The notes under the pieces: generated by a model
The model's database searches: none
Told to the model about the DNA's origin: nothing
The model's input: only the letters and a program-made list of their open reading frames with translations
DNA from: an uncultured Bacteroidales bacterium
Lineage (GTDB): Bacteria > Bacteroidota > Bacteroidia > Bacteroidales > UBA932
DNA: 51,723 nt
Assembly (NCBI GenBank): GCA_947179325.1
Contig: CAMXAU010000021.1
Span: 1 to 51,723, forward strand
Reading direction: 5' to 3'
Translations under genes and position numbers: made by a program
Shown: piece by piece, positions 16,992 through 26,412 of the stretch
Layout of the letters: each line of letters starts with the position of its first letter
Position numbering within the stretch: the first letter of the stretch is position 1

Positions 16992-16999
16992 TAAATTTG
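16992..16999 (+). promoter_or_regulatory. Possible -7 promoter box for the sulfatase gene
   Basis: TAAATTTG matches TAnnTTTG and lies 69 bases before the sulfatase ATG. The upstream element is weak (TTTTCG about 23 bases before), so the call is tentative. Confidence 0.35.
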
Positions 17000-17067
17000 C
17001 AATGAAGTATAGCCGCCTGGGTTCGGCACTTGTAGAACCAGGGCAAGGATATACAGATATTTAAAAA

Positions 17068-18672
17068 ATGATAGACACTATGTCAGCAATAGACAAAAGC
17101 CTTATGTGCTGCTCCGCTTTTGCGGCATTTGCCTCAGCTGCGGCAGCACAGACACCGGACAGCAGGCCCAACATACTCCTTTTCATGGTGGATGACATGG
17201 GATGGCAGGACACTTCCGTCCCATTCACGCCTGTACCAACGGACAATAACCTCAAATATCTGACCCCTAATATGGAGAGGCTGGCCGAGAGCGGAATGAA
17301 ATTCACGCAGGCTTATGCCTGTGCCATCAGCTCACCGTCCCGCTGCAGTCTGATGACCGGGATCAATGCCGCCCGGCATGGGGTGACAAACTGGACATTT
17401 CGCCGTGATATATCCCAGGATGAAGTGTGTGACTCTATTGCACCGCCGGAGTGGAATTATAATGGCATAAGCCGTGTGCCCGGAATTAACAATACATTTG
17501 TCGGGCCGTCATTTGTCCAGGAGCTGAAGGATTACGGCTATCATACGATCCATATCGGCAAGGCTCATTTCGGTGCGGTTGATACTCCTGGGGAGGATCC
17601 GCACCACTGGGGATTTGAGGTGAACGTTGCCGGAACAGCGGCGGGAGGACTTGCGACATATCTGAGCGAAGCAAATTTCGGACATGACGAGGCTGGGAAC
17701 AAGCTCTCTCCATTTGCTGTAGAGGGCCTGGAGAAATACTGGGGGACAGGTACGTTCGCCACAGAGGCCCTTACATTGGAGGCTGTCAGGGAGCTGGACA
17801 AGGCGAAGAAATATAATCAGCCTTGGTTCCTGTATATGTCGCATTATGCAGTCCATATACCGATCGACCGTGACCCCCGTTTCTACCGGAAGCATATTGA
17901 CCGTGGCCTTACGGAAAAGGAAGCGGCCTATGCTTCGCTGGTGGAAGGGATGGATAAAAGTCTTGGGGATCTGCTCGACTGGGTTGAGGAGAATGGTGAA
18001 GCGGACAATACCATAATAATATTCATGAGCGACAACGGTGGCCTTGCTGCGTCTTCGTACTGGCGCGACGGTGAACTCCACACCCAGAATGCTCCTCTCC
18101 GTTCTGGAAAAGGGTCACTTCTGGAAGGGGGAATACGCGAGCCTATGATTGTGCGCTGGCCGGGACGCACCAGGGCCGGTTCGGAATGCGGGGAATATGT
18201 GATGATTGAAGATTTCTATCCGTCCATTATAGAGATGGCCGGCATTGATCCTGAGAAGTCGGACCATTACGGGCACAGCATAGATGGCCGCAGCTTTGTC
18301 CCGCTTATAGACGGTACGGGTGATCCGTCTGCGGACCGCGCCCTGATATGGAACTATCCGAATGTGTGGGGACTGGAAGGCCCTGGAATAGACTTGAGCT
18401 GTGCGATAAGGAAAAATGAGTGGAAACTTATCTATAATTATGCAACGCACCGGAAAGAATTGTACAACATCAAAACCGACATAGGCGAGAGCCGCAATCT
18501 GGCTGCAGATTATCCGGAGGTCGTGGAGGCTTTGTCAAAGGAACTCGGAGCAAGCCTTCGCGCTGCCGGTGCAGGGCGTCCGTCGGTCAGGTCGACCGGT
18601 CAGCCGTGCCCTTGGCCGGACGAAGTGCTTACTATCAAAATGGAGAGGGGGCCATGTCAGCCCAGGCCATAA
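17068..18672 (+). CDS. Serine-type sulfatase (S1 family)
   Basis: A 534-residue secreted sulfatase with an alanine-rich signal peptide (first about 28 residues). The metal-binding start NILLFMVDDMGWQDTS is at 35-50. The catalytic motif is Ser88-Ser-Pro-Ser-Arg92 followed by CSLMTG, so Ser88 is the residue converted to formylglycine; this serine type needs the radical SAM maturase anSME, not the cysteine-type enzyme. Further signs are HIGKAHFG, SHYAVHIPID, FMSDNGG and the C-terminal RKNEWKLIYNYATHRKELYNI. It probably removes sulfate from host or dietary glycans. It stands alone and no SusC/D genes are adjacent. Confidence 0.92.
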   Translation: MIDTMSAIDKSLMCCSAFAAFASAAAAQTPDSRPNILLFMVDDMGWQDTSVPFTPVPTDNNLKYLTPNMERLAESGMKFTQAYACAISSPSRCSLMTGINAARHGVTNWTFRRDISQDEVCDSIAPPEWNYNGISRVPGINNTFVGPSFVQELKDYGYHTIHIGKAHFGAVDTPGEDPHHWGFEVNVAGTAAGGLATYLSEANFGHDEAGNKLSPFAVEGLEKYWGTGTFATEALTLEAVRELDKAKKYNQPWFLYMSHYAVHIPIDRDPRFYRKHIDRGLTEKEAAYASLVEGMDKSLGDLLDWVEENGEADNTIIIFMSDNGGLAASSYWRDGELHTQNAPLRSGKGSLLEGGIREPMIVRWPGRTRAGSECGEYVMIEDFYPSIIEMAGIDPEKSDHYGHSIDGRSFVPLIDGTGDPSADRALIWNYPNVWGLEGPGIDLSCAIRKNEWKLIYNYATHRKELYNIKTDIGESRNLAADYPEVVEALSKELGASLRAAGAGRPSVRSTGQPCPWPDEVLTIKMERGPCQPRP

Positions 18673-18674
18673 AA

Positions 18675-18714
18675 GAAAAACACTTTCAGAAAGAAATTAC
18701 TGAAAGTGTTTTTC
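18675..18714. terminator. Bidirectional terminator between sulfatase and tRNA genes
   Basis: A perfect 15-base-pair stem (GAAAAACACTTTCAG with CTGAAAGTGTTTTTC, 10-base loop). It follows the sulfatase stop by 2 bases on the plus strand and the tRNA pair by 2 bases on the minus strand, so it serves both. Confidence 0.85.
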
Positions 18715-18716
18715 TG

Positions 18717-18789
18717 TGCTCCCCCAGGGGCTCGAACCCTGGACCCCAACATTAAGAGTGTCGTGCTCTACCAACTGAGCTAGGGAAGC
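18717..18789 (-). tRNA. tRNA-Lys (anticodon CTT)
   Basis: A 73-nt cloverleaf on the minus strand. The acceptor stem is GCTTCCC with GGGGAGC, the D-arm is AGCTCAGTTGGTAGAGC, the anticodon loop is CTCTTAA giving CTT, and the T-arm contains GGTTCGAGCC. The discriminator base is A; the CCA end is not encoded. Confidence 0.95.
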
Positions 18790-18809
18790 AGTTATTTAAA
18801 GAACTTTTG

Positions 18810-18882
18810 TGATCCGTTTGGGGCTCGAACCCAAGACCCCAACATTAAAAGTGTTGTGCTCTACCAACTGAGCTAACGAATC
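18810..18882 (-). tRNA. tRNA-Lys (anticodon TTT)
   Basis: A 73-nt cloverleaf on the minus strand, 20 bases upstream of the CTT gene and transcribed first. The anticodon loop is CTTTTAA giving TTT. D- and T-arms match the other copy closely, so the pair arose by duplication and anticodon change or is an old isoacceptor pair. The discriminator is A; CCA is not encoded. Confidence 0.95.
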
Positions 18883-18934
18883 AATCCAAATCGTTTTGAA
18901 TCGGCCCGGGAGACTCTTATCTCAAACGGGATTG

Positions 18935-18966
18935 CAAAGGTATGACTTTACTTTGACATCTCCAAA
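18935..18966 (-). promoter_or_regulatory. Promoter of the tRNA-Lys pair
   Basis: Reading the minus strand: TTTG (18966-18963), a 20-base spacer, then TACCTTTG (18942-18935). Both boxes match the Bacteroidetes primary promoter exactly. Predicted transcription start is near 18928, about 45 bases before the first tRNA. Confidence 0.75.
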
Positions 18967-19033
18967 TTTTTTAGCAAAAATTTTTAATTTTTTTATCACT
19001 TTTTTTGAAAGCCTCCTCTCTCAACCCCTTCTG

Positions 19034-20416
19034 TTATTTGCATACCATGATGTCAAGTATCATTGTATCAGTGTTTTGCATGCCGATAGAACCGATTTTG
19101 GCAAGATTGTGTATTGTTTTCTCAATATCTTTCTCTATGATGCCATCGTTTTCCGATATGCATGTCCCGTCCATGGCCAGTACAGCGGACTGGACAGAAC
19201 TTGATACTCCGGATGCAACTTTCATTGCGCATCCGACCTTTGCGCCATCGCATACCATTCCTGTTATGTTGCCTATCATGTTCTTTATGGCGGAGCACAC
19301 ATGTGTGTAGGAACCGCCTCGCAGGTAGACTATGCCGCACGACGACCCCGTAGATGCGATGACGCACCCGCACAGTGCAGATAGCTTCCCGAGGTATCCT
19401 TTGATGTGTATTGCAACAAGGTGGCTCAATGCAAGTGCCCTGGCAAGCTGCTCGTCAGATACGCTGTACATCCTGGAATAGGCGATTACAGGCATTGTTA
19501 CAGTAATTCCCTGGTTGCCGCTGCCGGAATTGCTCATTGCCGGCAATGTGCATCCTGCCATCCTTGCATCGGAGGCCGCCGCCGTCAGGGCCATGGCATA
19601 GCTCATGAAGTCATCACCGAACACTTCCTTATGTCTTGAGCAGTTTATTGTCTTTCCGACCTTGAGACCATAGTCTCCTTTCAGCCCCTCGTCGGCAAGT
19701 GCCATATTGAGATTCCTGGAGTCAAGTATGAACTCGATGTCACGATAGTCCACGCTGCCGGCAAAGTCGTAGATTTCCTTTACAGTAAGTCCATAGTCCC
19801 TTATGTCCTTTCCTCCGTCGCATCCTTCCTGGCCCTTATGTGAACAGAGGAGTATCTTGTCATCAAAGCATGTCTCGACAATGTTGTCGTGGTCATCTTC
19901 AATCACGGCGGATGCATAGTGCCCGTCATTGTGTGTCTCGCCGGTTTCCGGACAATAGGAGCCGTGGCAGCACTCTGGCTTGACACTGACAGATACCGAG
20001 GCCTTGATATATAGCTTGTGGGGTGTATCCGCGATGTCTATCTTGACTTTTTTATTCTCAACGAGTGACTTGGCCCTTTCTATGGACCTGCTGTCAAGGT
20101 CATGCAGCACTTCAAGCCCATATTCCGATTTCCCGCAGACAGCCCCGAGTGCAGATGCGATGTACAGGCCAATCATTCCTGTGCCGGGAATGCCAACGCC
20201 CATCCCGTTTTTCAGTATGTTGCCGCTGACTGATACATTGACATTGAAGTCTGCTGACATCCTCCAGCGGCCGTCCCTCATGCATGGACACTTCTCTTCC
20301 AGGATTTCTACTGCCTTGGCTACAGCCAGGGCAACAGCAATCGGTTCTGTGCATCCGAGGGCCGGCTTGACTTCCTGCCTGATCAGGGATATTATCTCAG
20401 CCTGTCTTTCTGTCAT
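19034..20416 (-). CDS. L-cysteine desulfidase family / serine dehydratase alpha family protein
   Basis: A 460-residue iron-sulfur enzyme of the family that includes E. coli YhaM/CyuA and archaeal L-cysteine desulfidase, which split cysteine to pyruvate, ammonia and sulfide. The catalytic GCTEP motif is at 21-25 (Cys22). Candidate cluster cysteines lie in RMAGCTLPAMSNSGSGNQG and in LSALCGCVIASTGSSCG. Length fits the family. It overlaps the end of the amidase gene upstream by 4 bases and is the last gene of a five-gene minus-strand operon. The substrate could be another thiol or hydroxy amino acid. Confidence 0.85.
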   Translation of the reverse strand: MTERQAEIISLIRQEVKPALGCTEPIAVALAVAKAVEILEEKCPCMRDGRWRMSADFNVNVSVSGNILKNGMGVGIPGTGMIGLYIASALGAVCGKSEYGLEVLHDLDSRSIERAKSLVENKKVKIDIADTPHKLYIKASVSVSVKPECCHGSYCPETGETHNDGHYASAVIEDDHDNIVETCFDDKILLCSHKGQEGCDGGKDIRDYGLTVKEIYDFAGSVDYRDIEFILDSRNLNMALADEGLKGDYGLKVGKTINCSRHKEVFGDDFMSYAMALTAAASDARMAGCTLPAMSNSGSGNQGITVTMPVIAYSRMYSVSDEQLARALALSHLVAIHIKGYLGKLSALCGCVIASTGSSCGIVYLRGGSYTHVCSAIKNMIGNITGMVCDGAKVGCAMKVASGVSSSVQSAVLAMDGTCISENDGIIEKDIEKTIHNLAKIGSIGMQNTDTMILDIMVCK

Positions 20417-23400
20417 CTTGAAAAGAATTTAAGTGTTGTCTTGATTATTGCATCACGCTCCTCCTGCCTGTATATGGTCTCTATCGGGAAGCCGAGACAT
20501 ATTGTCCTGTAGCCTTTTGGGGAGCAGAAGAGAACTCCTGCCGATATGCCTGTGTCTGTATACCGGAATATCGTTTTCCCGTGTGTCTGGCTTGGTGAAA
20601 TGCCATCCGGGGTCTCTACAGGATAGATGTCCATTTCAGGTATATTGCAGTATGATACCATATTCTTAGGAAAGGCAAATCCCTTGCATGGCACGCTCCT
20701 GACATTTCCGCTGCGTGAGGCATAATCTGTAGTCCATCTGAATCCCAGAACGTTTTCTGCGAAATCTTTTGATGAAGCCATGAGGCAGCTGTCTTTTGCT
20801 ATCGGATATATGCGGTCCCAGATGTCAGTCCCGATATATTCTCCAGAAACAAGCACGTTTTTACCGCTTTCAGTGAATCTGCGCAGCGCGGCCTGGAGTT
20901 CCTCCGGGAACACAGCATATCTCTGCCTGCCCCTTGCATTGCCATACGGTGTTGTAACCTGCTTTCCGCATATTATGTCAGCAGACCATATGCCGTTGTA
21001 TGTTGCACTGTCTGAAGAAAATGCATCTGTCCCGGCAGAACAGAACGGGTATCCTGCATCGAATATTGATTTCCCATGGACAGCTACAAAATCAAAAGTG
21101 TTGCCAGGGAATGTGACGCCAGCCTTGTCTGTATACGACGCGCCGAATCCGGGATTCTCGTTGGATGTCCACACATTGTCTTTGCGCCTCTCGTACATTT
21201 CCCCGATGAACGAAATGTCTTTAATGTAAGGGACACCTCTGTCGTGCCCGTTGTCAAAGCCTGCGTATCCTGGGGTGTCAAGCCATGCGGGCGGAGCAAG
21301 CCTTGTGAAGTTGTTGACGATGAGCACTGTTGAGTCTACTGATGCTTTCCATCTTGACTCAGGGATTCCGGCGGCCAATGTCTCTGACGGGAAACTCCTT
21401 CCTCCGTCATTGTATGCAGCGATGCGGAAACTGTATATGTGTCCAGGGTCAATGTCAATTGATGTGCATATCCTTCCGTCCCTTGAATATGTGTTTCTGA
21501 TTATCTTTCCGTCGTCAAATCCGCGTCCGTCCACGCGGGTGTACAGGATATATCCGTCAGGTGCGGCAGTCGGCTCTATGGTGTCAATTGTCTCTTTCCA
21601 TGAAAGCTCCACTTTCCCACCTTCTTTGAGGATGGCGGCGAAAGAGTTCACGGGAAGCGGCTGCACAGTATATTGGCAGCCGTATCTGTTGCTCAGGTAT
21701 TTAAGCATTCCCTTGTATATGGCCCGGCTGAATATGAACCTGAAAGCCGGGTCAAGCCCGAATCTCATGTCAGCGAAATTCTGGTGGGAAAGGCTCTCCA
21801 TCAGGACGGTCGGTACCGGAGGTGTGCGTGATTCCCTGTATCCGCGGTCCCAGATCTGTCTTCTTGTCCATGTGCAGTCAGCCTGGGTCCTGAGGTCGTT
21901 CACAATCTGGCTTTGCATGATGTCGGCAAACTCCCTCGAGGTCATCATCGGCTCTCCTGATGGCAGTTTTCTGGAATAGTCGCTTCTGCTGGAGAATATC
22001 GCCAGTGTGCCTATGATGGAATCGTTCTGTACCGTGCCTGCATCAGAATGCAAGGCGAATGCAAGGTCGACCGGGATGCCGAGGCCCGGCTTTCCGGGGT
22101 TGACGCGCGAGCCTCCGCTGATGTAGTCTACCCAGGAGCCTCTTGAGAACAGGTCGTCCCTGTAGTCGTCTTTCATCTTGTTCTGGCTGAATACGGTGGA
22201 GTCCATTCCGGCCCACTGGAGCCAGTACCTGGCCGCTTCTGTATATCTTGGCAGCCCGGAAGTCTCGGCCGTCAGGATGGCTTCCCCTTGCCTGTATCTT
22301 GCGATATTGCCCATTCCGCCCCCGAATTTTACTCCGTCTGCGCTTACAACGCTTCCTGCGGTGAATTTCCTGTCTGCCGGGCAGACGTTGTCGAGGGTTA
22401 CGCTGCATCCTGCGTCAAACTCGAATGTACCGAGGTATATCCATGTGCCTCCTCCGGTCTTCTGGTTGACAATGAATGTGGTGTTGCCTCCGAGGTGGTT
22501 TACGGTGTAACGTGCGGATTCTGTACTGTTTGGAAGTGATTTGTATGACACATATACAGCGTATTCGGCCCTGGAAGGGAAGGCCGGCTCCCATTTGGCC
22601 ATTGAAATCTTGCCGCCCTGTCCTGAGATGCACTTGGCCTGCCTTGCGGTACCCATTGAAAACGGGTTGTCGTTGCCTGTATATATCTCCTTTTTATCCG
22701 CGAAGCCTTTGCCGGCATCAGACCAGCTTCCTGTCTCGGAGTATCTGCCCGCTCCGCGGTAGCCCGGCATGCCTGTGTCTTCGTATGACGGGTCATTGTC
22801 TATGACCAGCTCTACCGGGTTTGTGTCCCTTTCCCGCGGCATCATTACATAGGCCCCCGCGTTTTCAAGCATAGGGACGAGGAATGGCAGTATGTAGGAT
22901 GAGGTGTAGAGGTCCTCGACAGTCTGGAACAGGCATGGACGCTGCCACTGCCATCTCTGCTGCGACTGGTCGTAATATCTGCCATGGCTTGCCCATAGTG
23001 CTATGTTCCTGCCGTCAAGGCCTTTGCTGAATCTCTGCTCTCCGGCCCTCTCTACAACTCTGCTGGCTCCGGGATTCTTGACCCTGTTCCTGGACGAGGA
23101 TGGATTCCCGCTGAATCCAATGGACTCTACGGGCAAAGTGCCGATCTTGTCGCCACGTGTGTATATGTCTCCCATCTTGAAGCCGGAGTATTGCCCGGGG
23201 AAAAGTTCATTCAGCCTGTTCCTGAACCATTTGACATCATCGGGTCTTAATGGATAGTCACTCAGGCTTTCTGTAAAGTAGAAGTCAAGGACATTGCCTC
23301 TTTTCATCACCGACTTAAGCCTCAGGCAGACATGTACACCGTTCCGCTCCTCCATGAGGACAGACAGTGAGTCACATGCCGGCTTGAAGTCACGCACAAT

Positions 23401-23481
23401 CCTGCTCTGCGGGAATGCGTCCAGGCAGAAGAGGACAGTAAAGGCAAATAATAGGGTGTATTTGCGGCGTATTGCTACCAT
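20413..23481 (-). CDS. Secreted N-acetylmuramoyl-L-alanine amidase-like protein with golvesin and FN3 domains
   Basis: A 1022-residue protein with a signal peptide (to about residue 24). An amidase_3-like zinc domain seems split around an insert: IALWASHGRYYD (His166) comes first, then after the insert AFALHSDAG and LMESLSHQNFADMRF carry the later His and Glu. The insert at about 320-385 (AEYAVYVSYK to LGTFEFDAG, with VNHLGG) matches the golvesin C-terminal beta-sandwich. A fibronectin type III-like domain lies at about 635-710 (PDGYILYTRVDGRGF to SFRIAAYNDGG). The remaining C-terminal 300 residues look like a Rossmann-type esterase or dehydratase-like fold. Such proteins are often mislabelled xanthan lyase in Bacteroides. 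A cell-wall role is likely. Confidence 0.72.
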   Translation of the reverse strand: MVAIRRKYTLLFAFTVLFCLDAFPQSRIVRDFKPACDSLSVLMEERNGVHVCLRLKSVMKRGNVLDFYFTESLSDYPLRPDDVKWFRNRLNELFPGQYSGFKMGDIYTRGDKIGTLPVESIGFSGNPSSSRNRVKNPGASRVVERAGEQRFSKGLDGRNIALWASHGRYYDQSQQRWQWQRPCLFQTVEDLYTSSYILPFLVPMLENAGAYVMMPRERDTNPVELVIDNDPSYEDTGMPGYRGAGRYSETGSWSDAGKGFADKKEIYTGNDNPFSMGTARQAKCISGQGGKISMAKWEPAFPSRAEYAVYVSYKSLPNSTESARYTVNHLGGNTTFIVNQKTGGGTWIYLGTFEFDAGCSVTLDNVCPADRKFTAGSVVSADGVKFGGGMGNIARYRQGEAILTAETSGLPRYTEAARYWLQWAGMDSTVFSQNKMKDDYRDDLFSRGSWVDYISGGSRVNPGKPGLGIPVDLAFALHSDAGTVQNDSIIGTLAIFSSRSDYSRKLPSGEPMMTSREFADIMQSQIVNDLRTQADCTWTRRQIWDRGYRESRTPPVPTVLMESLSHQNFADMRFGLDPAFRFIFSRAIYKGMLKYLSNRYGCQYTVQPLPVNSFAAILKEGGKVELSWKETIDTIEPTAAPDGYILYTRVDGRGFDDGKIIRNTYSRDGRICTSIDIDPGHIYSFRIAAYNDGGRSFPSETLAAGIPESRWKASVDSTVLIVNNFTRLAPPAWLDTPGYAGFDNGHDRGVPYIKDISFIGEMYERRKDNVWTSNENPGFGASYTDKAGVTFPGNTFDFVAVHGKSIFDAGYPFCSAGTDAFSSDSATYNGIWSADIICGKQVTTPYGNARGRQRYAVFPEELQAALRRFTESGKNVLVSGEYIGTDIWDRIYPIAKDSCLMASSKDFAENVLGFRWTTDYASRSGNVRSVPCKGFAFPKNMVSYCNIPEMDIYPVETPDGISPSQTHGKTIFRYTDTGISAGVLFCSPKGYRTICLGFPIETIYRQEERDAIIKTTLKFFSR

Positions 23482-23870
23482 CTCCTTGAAATAACAGCGT
23501 ATATGAGTGTCAATATGGAGCCTGTGAATATCCCGAGGCTGTCGGCCCTCAGGTCATTGATGTCTGCGCTCCGGTAGTCTGTCAGTCCCTGTATTATCTC
23601 TGTGGCCGCCCCGATGGCTATCCCTATCACGATGATGGCAAGCATGAACATAAGGAATGACGCTGGTCTGCCGTCTGCTTTCCTGAACGCGAAATATGCG
23701 AGCACCGGATATGGCATGAACATGAGGAAATGCACGACCTTGTCTTTAGGCAGGCCAAACCATGTGCTTCCGAAGTCAATCCCGGAGTCCATCTTTATGA
23801 AGCAGAGAATGCATACTGCTGCCAGATAGAGGGCAAGCAGGATACGTGATATTATTTTCTTCTTCTCCAT
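23475..23870 (-). CDS. VanZ-like membrane protein
   Basis: A 131-residue protein with four predicted membrane helices. The VanZ pattern is visible: DKVVHFLMFMPYPVLAYF, then ATEIIQGLTDYRSADINDLRADSLG, where the conserved E, Q, R, D and D residues line up. It starts 12 bases after the CBM9-like gene and its end overlaps the amidase start by 7 bases. Family members are linked to envelope properties and glycopeptide tolerance, but the chemistry is unknown. Confidence 0.82.
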   Translation of the reverse strand: MEKKKIISRILLALYLAAVCILCFIKMDSGIDFGSTWFGLPKDKVVHFLMFMPYPVLAYFAFRKADGRPASFLMFMLAIIVIGIAIGAATEIIQGLTDYRSADINDLRADSLGIFTGSILTLIYAVISRRW

Positions 23871-23882
23871 CTGTGCCGCTGT

Positions 23883-24518
23883 CTAGAAATTAAGCTCCCC
23901 GAAAAATTCAGGCCTGTGGAAATCAGGTGAAGTGGTGTCGATCCTGTTCCAGCTGATGAAATGCGGGTGCGCGCTCTTGTCTGCGCATTTGTAGAAGTTT
24001 GCCTGTATCGATTCCGGCAGGCTTTCCGGGTCTATTCCGATAAGGTCCATCGGAATGCACATGGCAACGCTCCATCCGAATATCTTTCCGTTCAGCTCCC
24101 TTGCCTTGCGCTCCAGTGTGGAGTGCCTTATGATGCGTGAAAGCTGTTCCCCGGTGAAAAATACTGCATCCTCCCTGCTTTTCCTCTTGGAAGCCAGAAG
24201 AGTGCCTATGCAGTTCATCTCGAAGTTGTAGTATGTCCCGTCTGTGTTGTCCTTGACAAAGAATTCGCAGCAGCTGTCTTCCCATACAGCACCATTGTCC
24301 TCGAGTGCCACAGCCCTGAGGTCGAGGCATCTGACATGGTATAGTATTGCAATGTGCGTGTCGCTTCTTGCGATGGAGAATGCCACATCCGGCTGATATG
24401 GGTATTCCTCCGGCCAGTTCACATGTGCAAGGAATGATTTTGCGGCACCGGTCTCCATGGCGAGGTCCAGCTCGCCGTATGTCATGTCTTCAAGTGATTT
24501 GATGTAAGGTATTTTCAT
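23883..24518 (-). CDS. Carbohydrate-binding family 9-like protein
   Basis: A 211-residue soluble protein without signal peptide. The pattern WEDSCCEFFVKDNTDGTYYNFEMNCIGTLLASKR (given here as WEDSCCEFF at about 89-97 and YYNFEMNCIGTLL at about 106-118) is the core of the CBM9-like DOMON fold seen in many Bacteroidales proteins of this size. PEFFGELNF closes the chain. It sits 33 bases behind the ABC exporter gene in the same operon. Ligand unknown. Confidence 0.72.
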   Translation of the reverse strand: MKIPYIKSLEDMTYGELDLAMETGAAKSFLAHVNWPEEYPYQPDVAFSIARSDTHIAILYHVRCLDLRAVALEDNGAVWEDSCCEFFVKDNTDGTYYNFEMNCIGTLLASKRKSREDAVFFTGEQLSRIIRHSTLERKARELNGKIFGWSVAMCIPMDLIGIDPESLPESIQANFYKCADKSAHPHFISWNRIDTTSPDFHRPEFFGELNF

Positions 24519-24551
24519 TGTATATGTCTTTAGTCAGTGAATCTCCTGTTC

Positions 24552-26396
24552 CTATAGGGACTGCATGTCGTACAGCTTCTTGTAGTAGCCGTCCAGTGCT
24601 ATCAGGTCGTCATGCCGCCCTTGCTCTACGATAGCCCCGTCCTGCATCACATAGATCTGGTCGGCGTTCTTGATAGTGGAAAGCCTGTGTGCTATGGCTA
24701 CTGTCGTACGTGATGAAGTAAGCCTGTCAAGGGCTTCCTGTACGAGCCTTTCCGATTCTGTGTCAAGGGCTGATGTCGCCTCGTCAAGAATCAGGATAGG
24801 TGGGTTCTTGAGGATTGCGCGTGCAATGCTTATCCTCTGCCTCTGTCCTCCGGAAAGCTTGCTTCCGCGGTCTCCTATGCTTGTGTTGTACCCGTCTTCC
24901 TTTTCCATGATGAAGTCATGGGCGTTGGCAATCTTGGCCGCAGTGACGACTTCTTCCATTGTCGCGTTCTCCACGCCGAATGCGATGTTGTTGAATATCG
25001 TGTCGTTGAAAAGTATCGCCTCCTGGTTCACGTTCCCTATCAGCGAGCGGAGTGACTTTATCCTGAGGTCCTTGATGCTTGTGCCGTCTATCAGCAGCTC
25101 GCCTCCGCTTATGTCATGGAAGCGCGGAAGCAGGTCGACGAGTGTGGACTTGCCTGAGCCGGACTGTCCCACAAGGGCGACTGTCTTGCCTTTCGGGATC
25201 TCAATGCAGATGTCTTTCAGGACATGGCCTTTGCCGTCTGCATATCTGAAAGATACACCCTTGAATTCAATCTTGTCATTGAATGACCTGATGTCTATTG
25301 CGTCCTCTTTCTCCTTTATGTTGTTTTCTGCAAGCAGTATCTTGTCGACCCTTTCCATTGATGCCAGTCCTTTGGGCACATTGTACCCGGCCTTGGCAAG
25401 CTCCTTGAGCGGGTTGAGGATGCTGTACAGGATAACCATGAAGAAAATGAATGTAGGGGCATCGATCGGTGAGTTCTCGCTGAGGATCAGGGTGCCTCCA
25501 AACCATAGCACAATCATTATCATCACAGTGCCGAGGAACTCGCTGACAGGATGCGCAAGGGCCTGCCTTATCGAGACTTTGGCGGATGCCCTCCTGAATT
25601 CATTGCTTGTCTTGACAAACCTTTCCCTCATCTTGTCCTCCGCTATGAAGGCCTTTATTATCCTGAGGCCTCCGAGTGTCTCCTCAAGCTCGGACAGCAT
25701 CTCGCTCCATTTCCCCTGTGCCTCAAGTGACTGCCTCTTCAGCTTTTTGCCTATGGCTCCCATTGCCCAGGCCATAGCCGGCACTACAAGTATGGTGAAA
25801 AGTGTCAGCTGCCAGCTGGTCACCATCAGTGTGGTGAAATAGAACAATATAAGTATCGGGTTCTTTATGAGCATGTCAAGTGAGCTGGTGATGGAGTTCT
25901 CGATCTCCGACACGTCACCGCTCATCCTCGCTATGATGTCGCCTTTCTTCTCCTGGGAGAAGAATCCGAGCGGAAGCGACAGTATCTTGCTGTAGACCAA
26001 TGTCCTTATGTCTCTTACTATGCCTGTCCTGATAGGGACCATTATGGCAGATGAGCCGAAATAGCATGATGTCTTGAGCGCAGTCATGAGTCCGAAGAAG
26101 ACTCCAAGCATAAGGAGTGTCCATGAGGCCCCGTGCACTTCTATCACATTGGATACATAGAAGTACATGTTGTTTATTATAAGGTCCTTGAAGGCTAAGC
26201 CAGGGGTGTCCCACGGGATGAATTCATACACTGTCTCGTCCATCTTGAACAAGATGTTCAGGATCGGGATGATCAGTGTAAATGAAAATATGTTGAATAC
26301 CGCTGAAAATATATTCAGGAATACGGCTCCGGCCAGATATCCTTTGTATGGCGCAACGAAACGCCTCATCATTCTGTAAAATTCTTTCATTCCCAT
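24552..26396 (-). CDS. MsbA-like ABC exporter (fused permease and ATPase)
   Basis: A 614-residue half-transporter. Six membrane helices occupy about residues 20-330; the ATPase domain has Walker A GQSGSGKST (410-418), the signature LSGGQRQ (514-520), Walker B ILILDEATSALD (534-545) and the H-loop AHRLSTI. It belongs to the lipid/multidrug exporter group that includes MsbA, which flips lipid A precursors across the inner membrane. It is the first gene of the five-gene operon behind a promoter at 26413-26444. Substrate is not provable here. Confidence 0.88.
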   Translation of the reverse strand: MGMKEFYRMMRRFVAPYKGYLAGAVFLNIFSAVFNIFSFTLIIPILNILFKMDETVYEFIPWDTPGLAFKDLIINNMYFYVSNVIEVHGASWTLLMLGVFFGLMTALKTSCYFGSSAIMVPIRTGIVRDIRTLVYSKILSLPLGFFSQEKKGDIIARMSGDVSEIENSITSSLDMLIKNPILILFYFTTLMVTSWQLTLFTILVVPAMAWAMGAIGKKLKRQSLEAQGKWSEMLSELEETLGGLRIIKAFIAEDKMRERFVKTSNEFRRASAKVSIRQALAHPVSEFLGTVMIMIVLWFGGTLILSENSPIDAPTFIFFMVILYSILNPLKELAKAGYNVPKGLASMERVDKILLAENNIKEKEDAIDIRSFNDKIEFKGVSFRYADGKGHVLKDICIEIPKGKTVALVGQSGSGKSTLVDLLPRFHDISGGELLIDGTSIKDLRIKSLRSLIGNVNQEAILFNDTIFNNIAFGVENATMEEVVTAAKIANAHDFIMEKEDGYNTSIGDRGSKLSGGQRQRISIARAILKNPPILILDEATSALDTESERLVQEALDRLTSSRTTVAIAHRLSTIKNADQIYVMQDGAIVEQGRHDDLIALDGYYKKLYDMQSL

Positions 26397-26412
26397 GACT
26401 TGTTAAGGGCTG

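Noticed and set aside
16846..17064. 72-residue plus-strand frame between recombinase and sulfatase
   Set aside because: It overlaps the recombinase end, has no family signs, and its DNA contains the likely sulfatase promoter.
20980..21979. Long plus-strand frames opposite the amidase gene
   Set aside because: The minus-strand protein has signal peptide and domains; these frames are antisense shadows.
24670..25842. 390-residue plus-strand open frame across the ABC exporter gene
   Set aside because: It is the antisense shadow of a clearly real exporter; its product is a serine/leucine-rich reverse-complement pattern.
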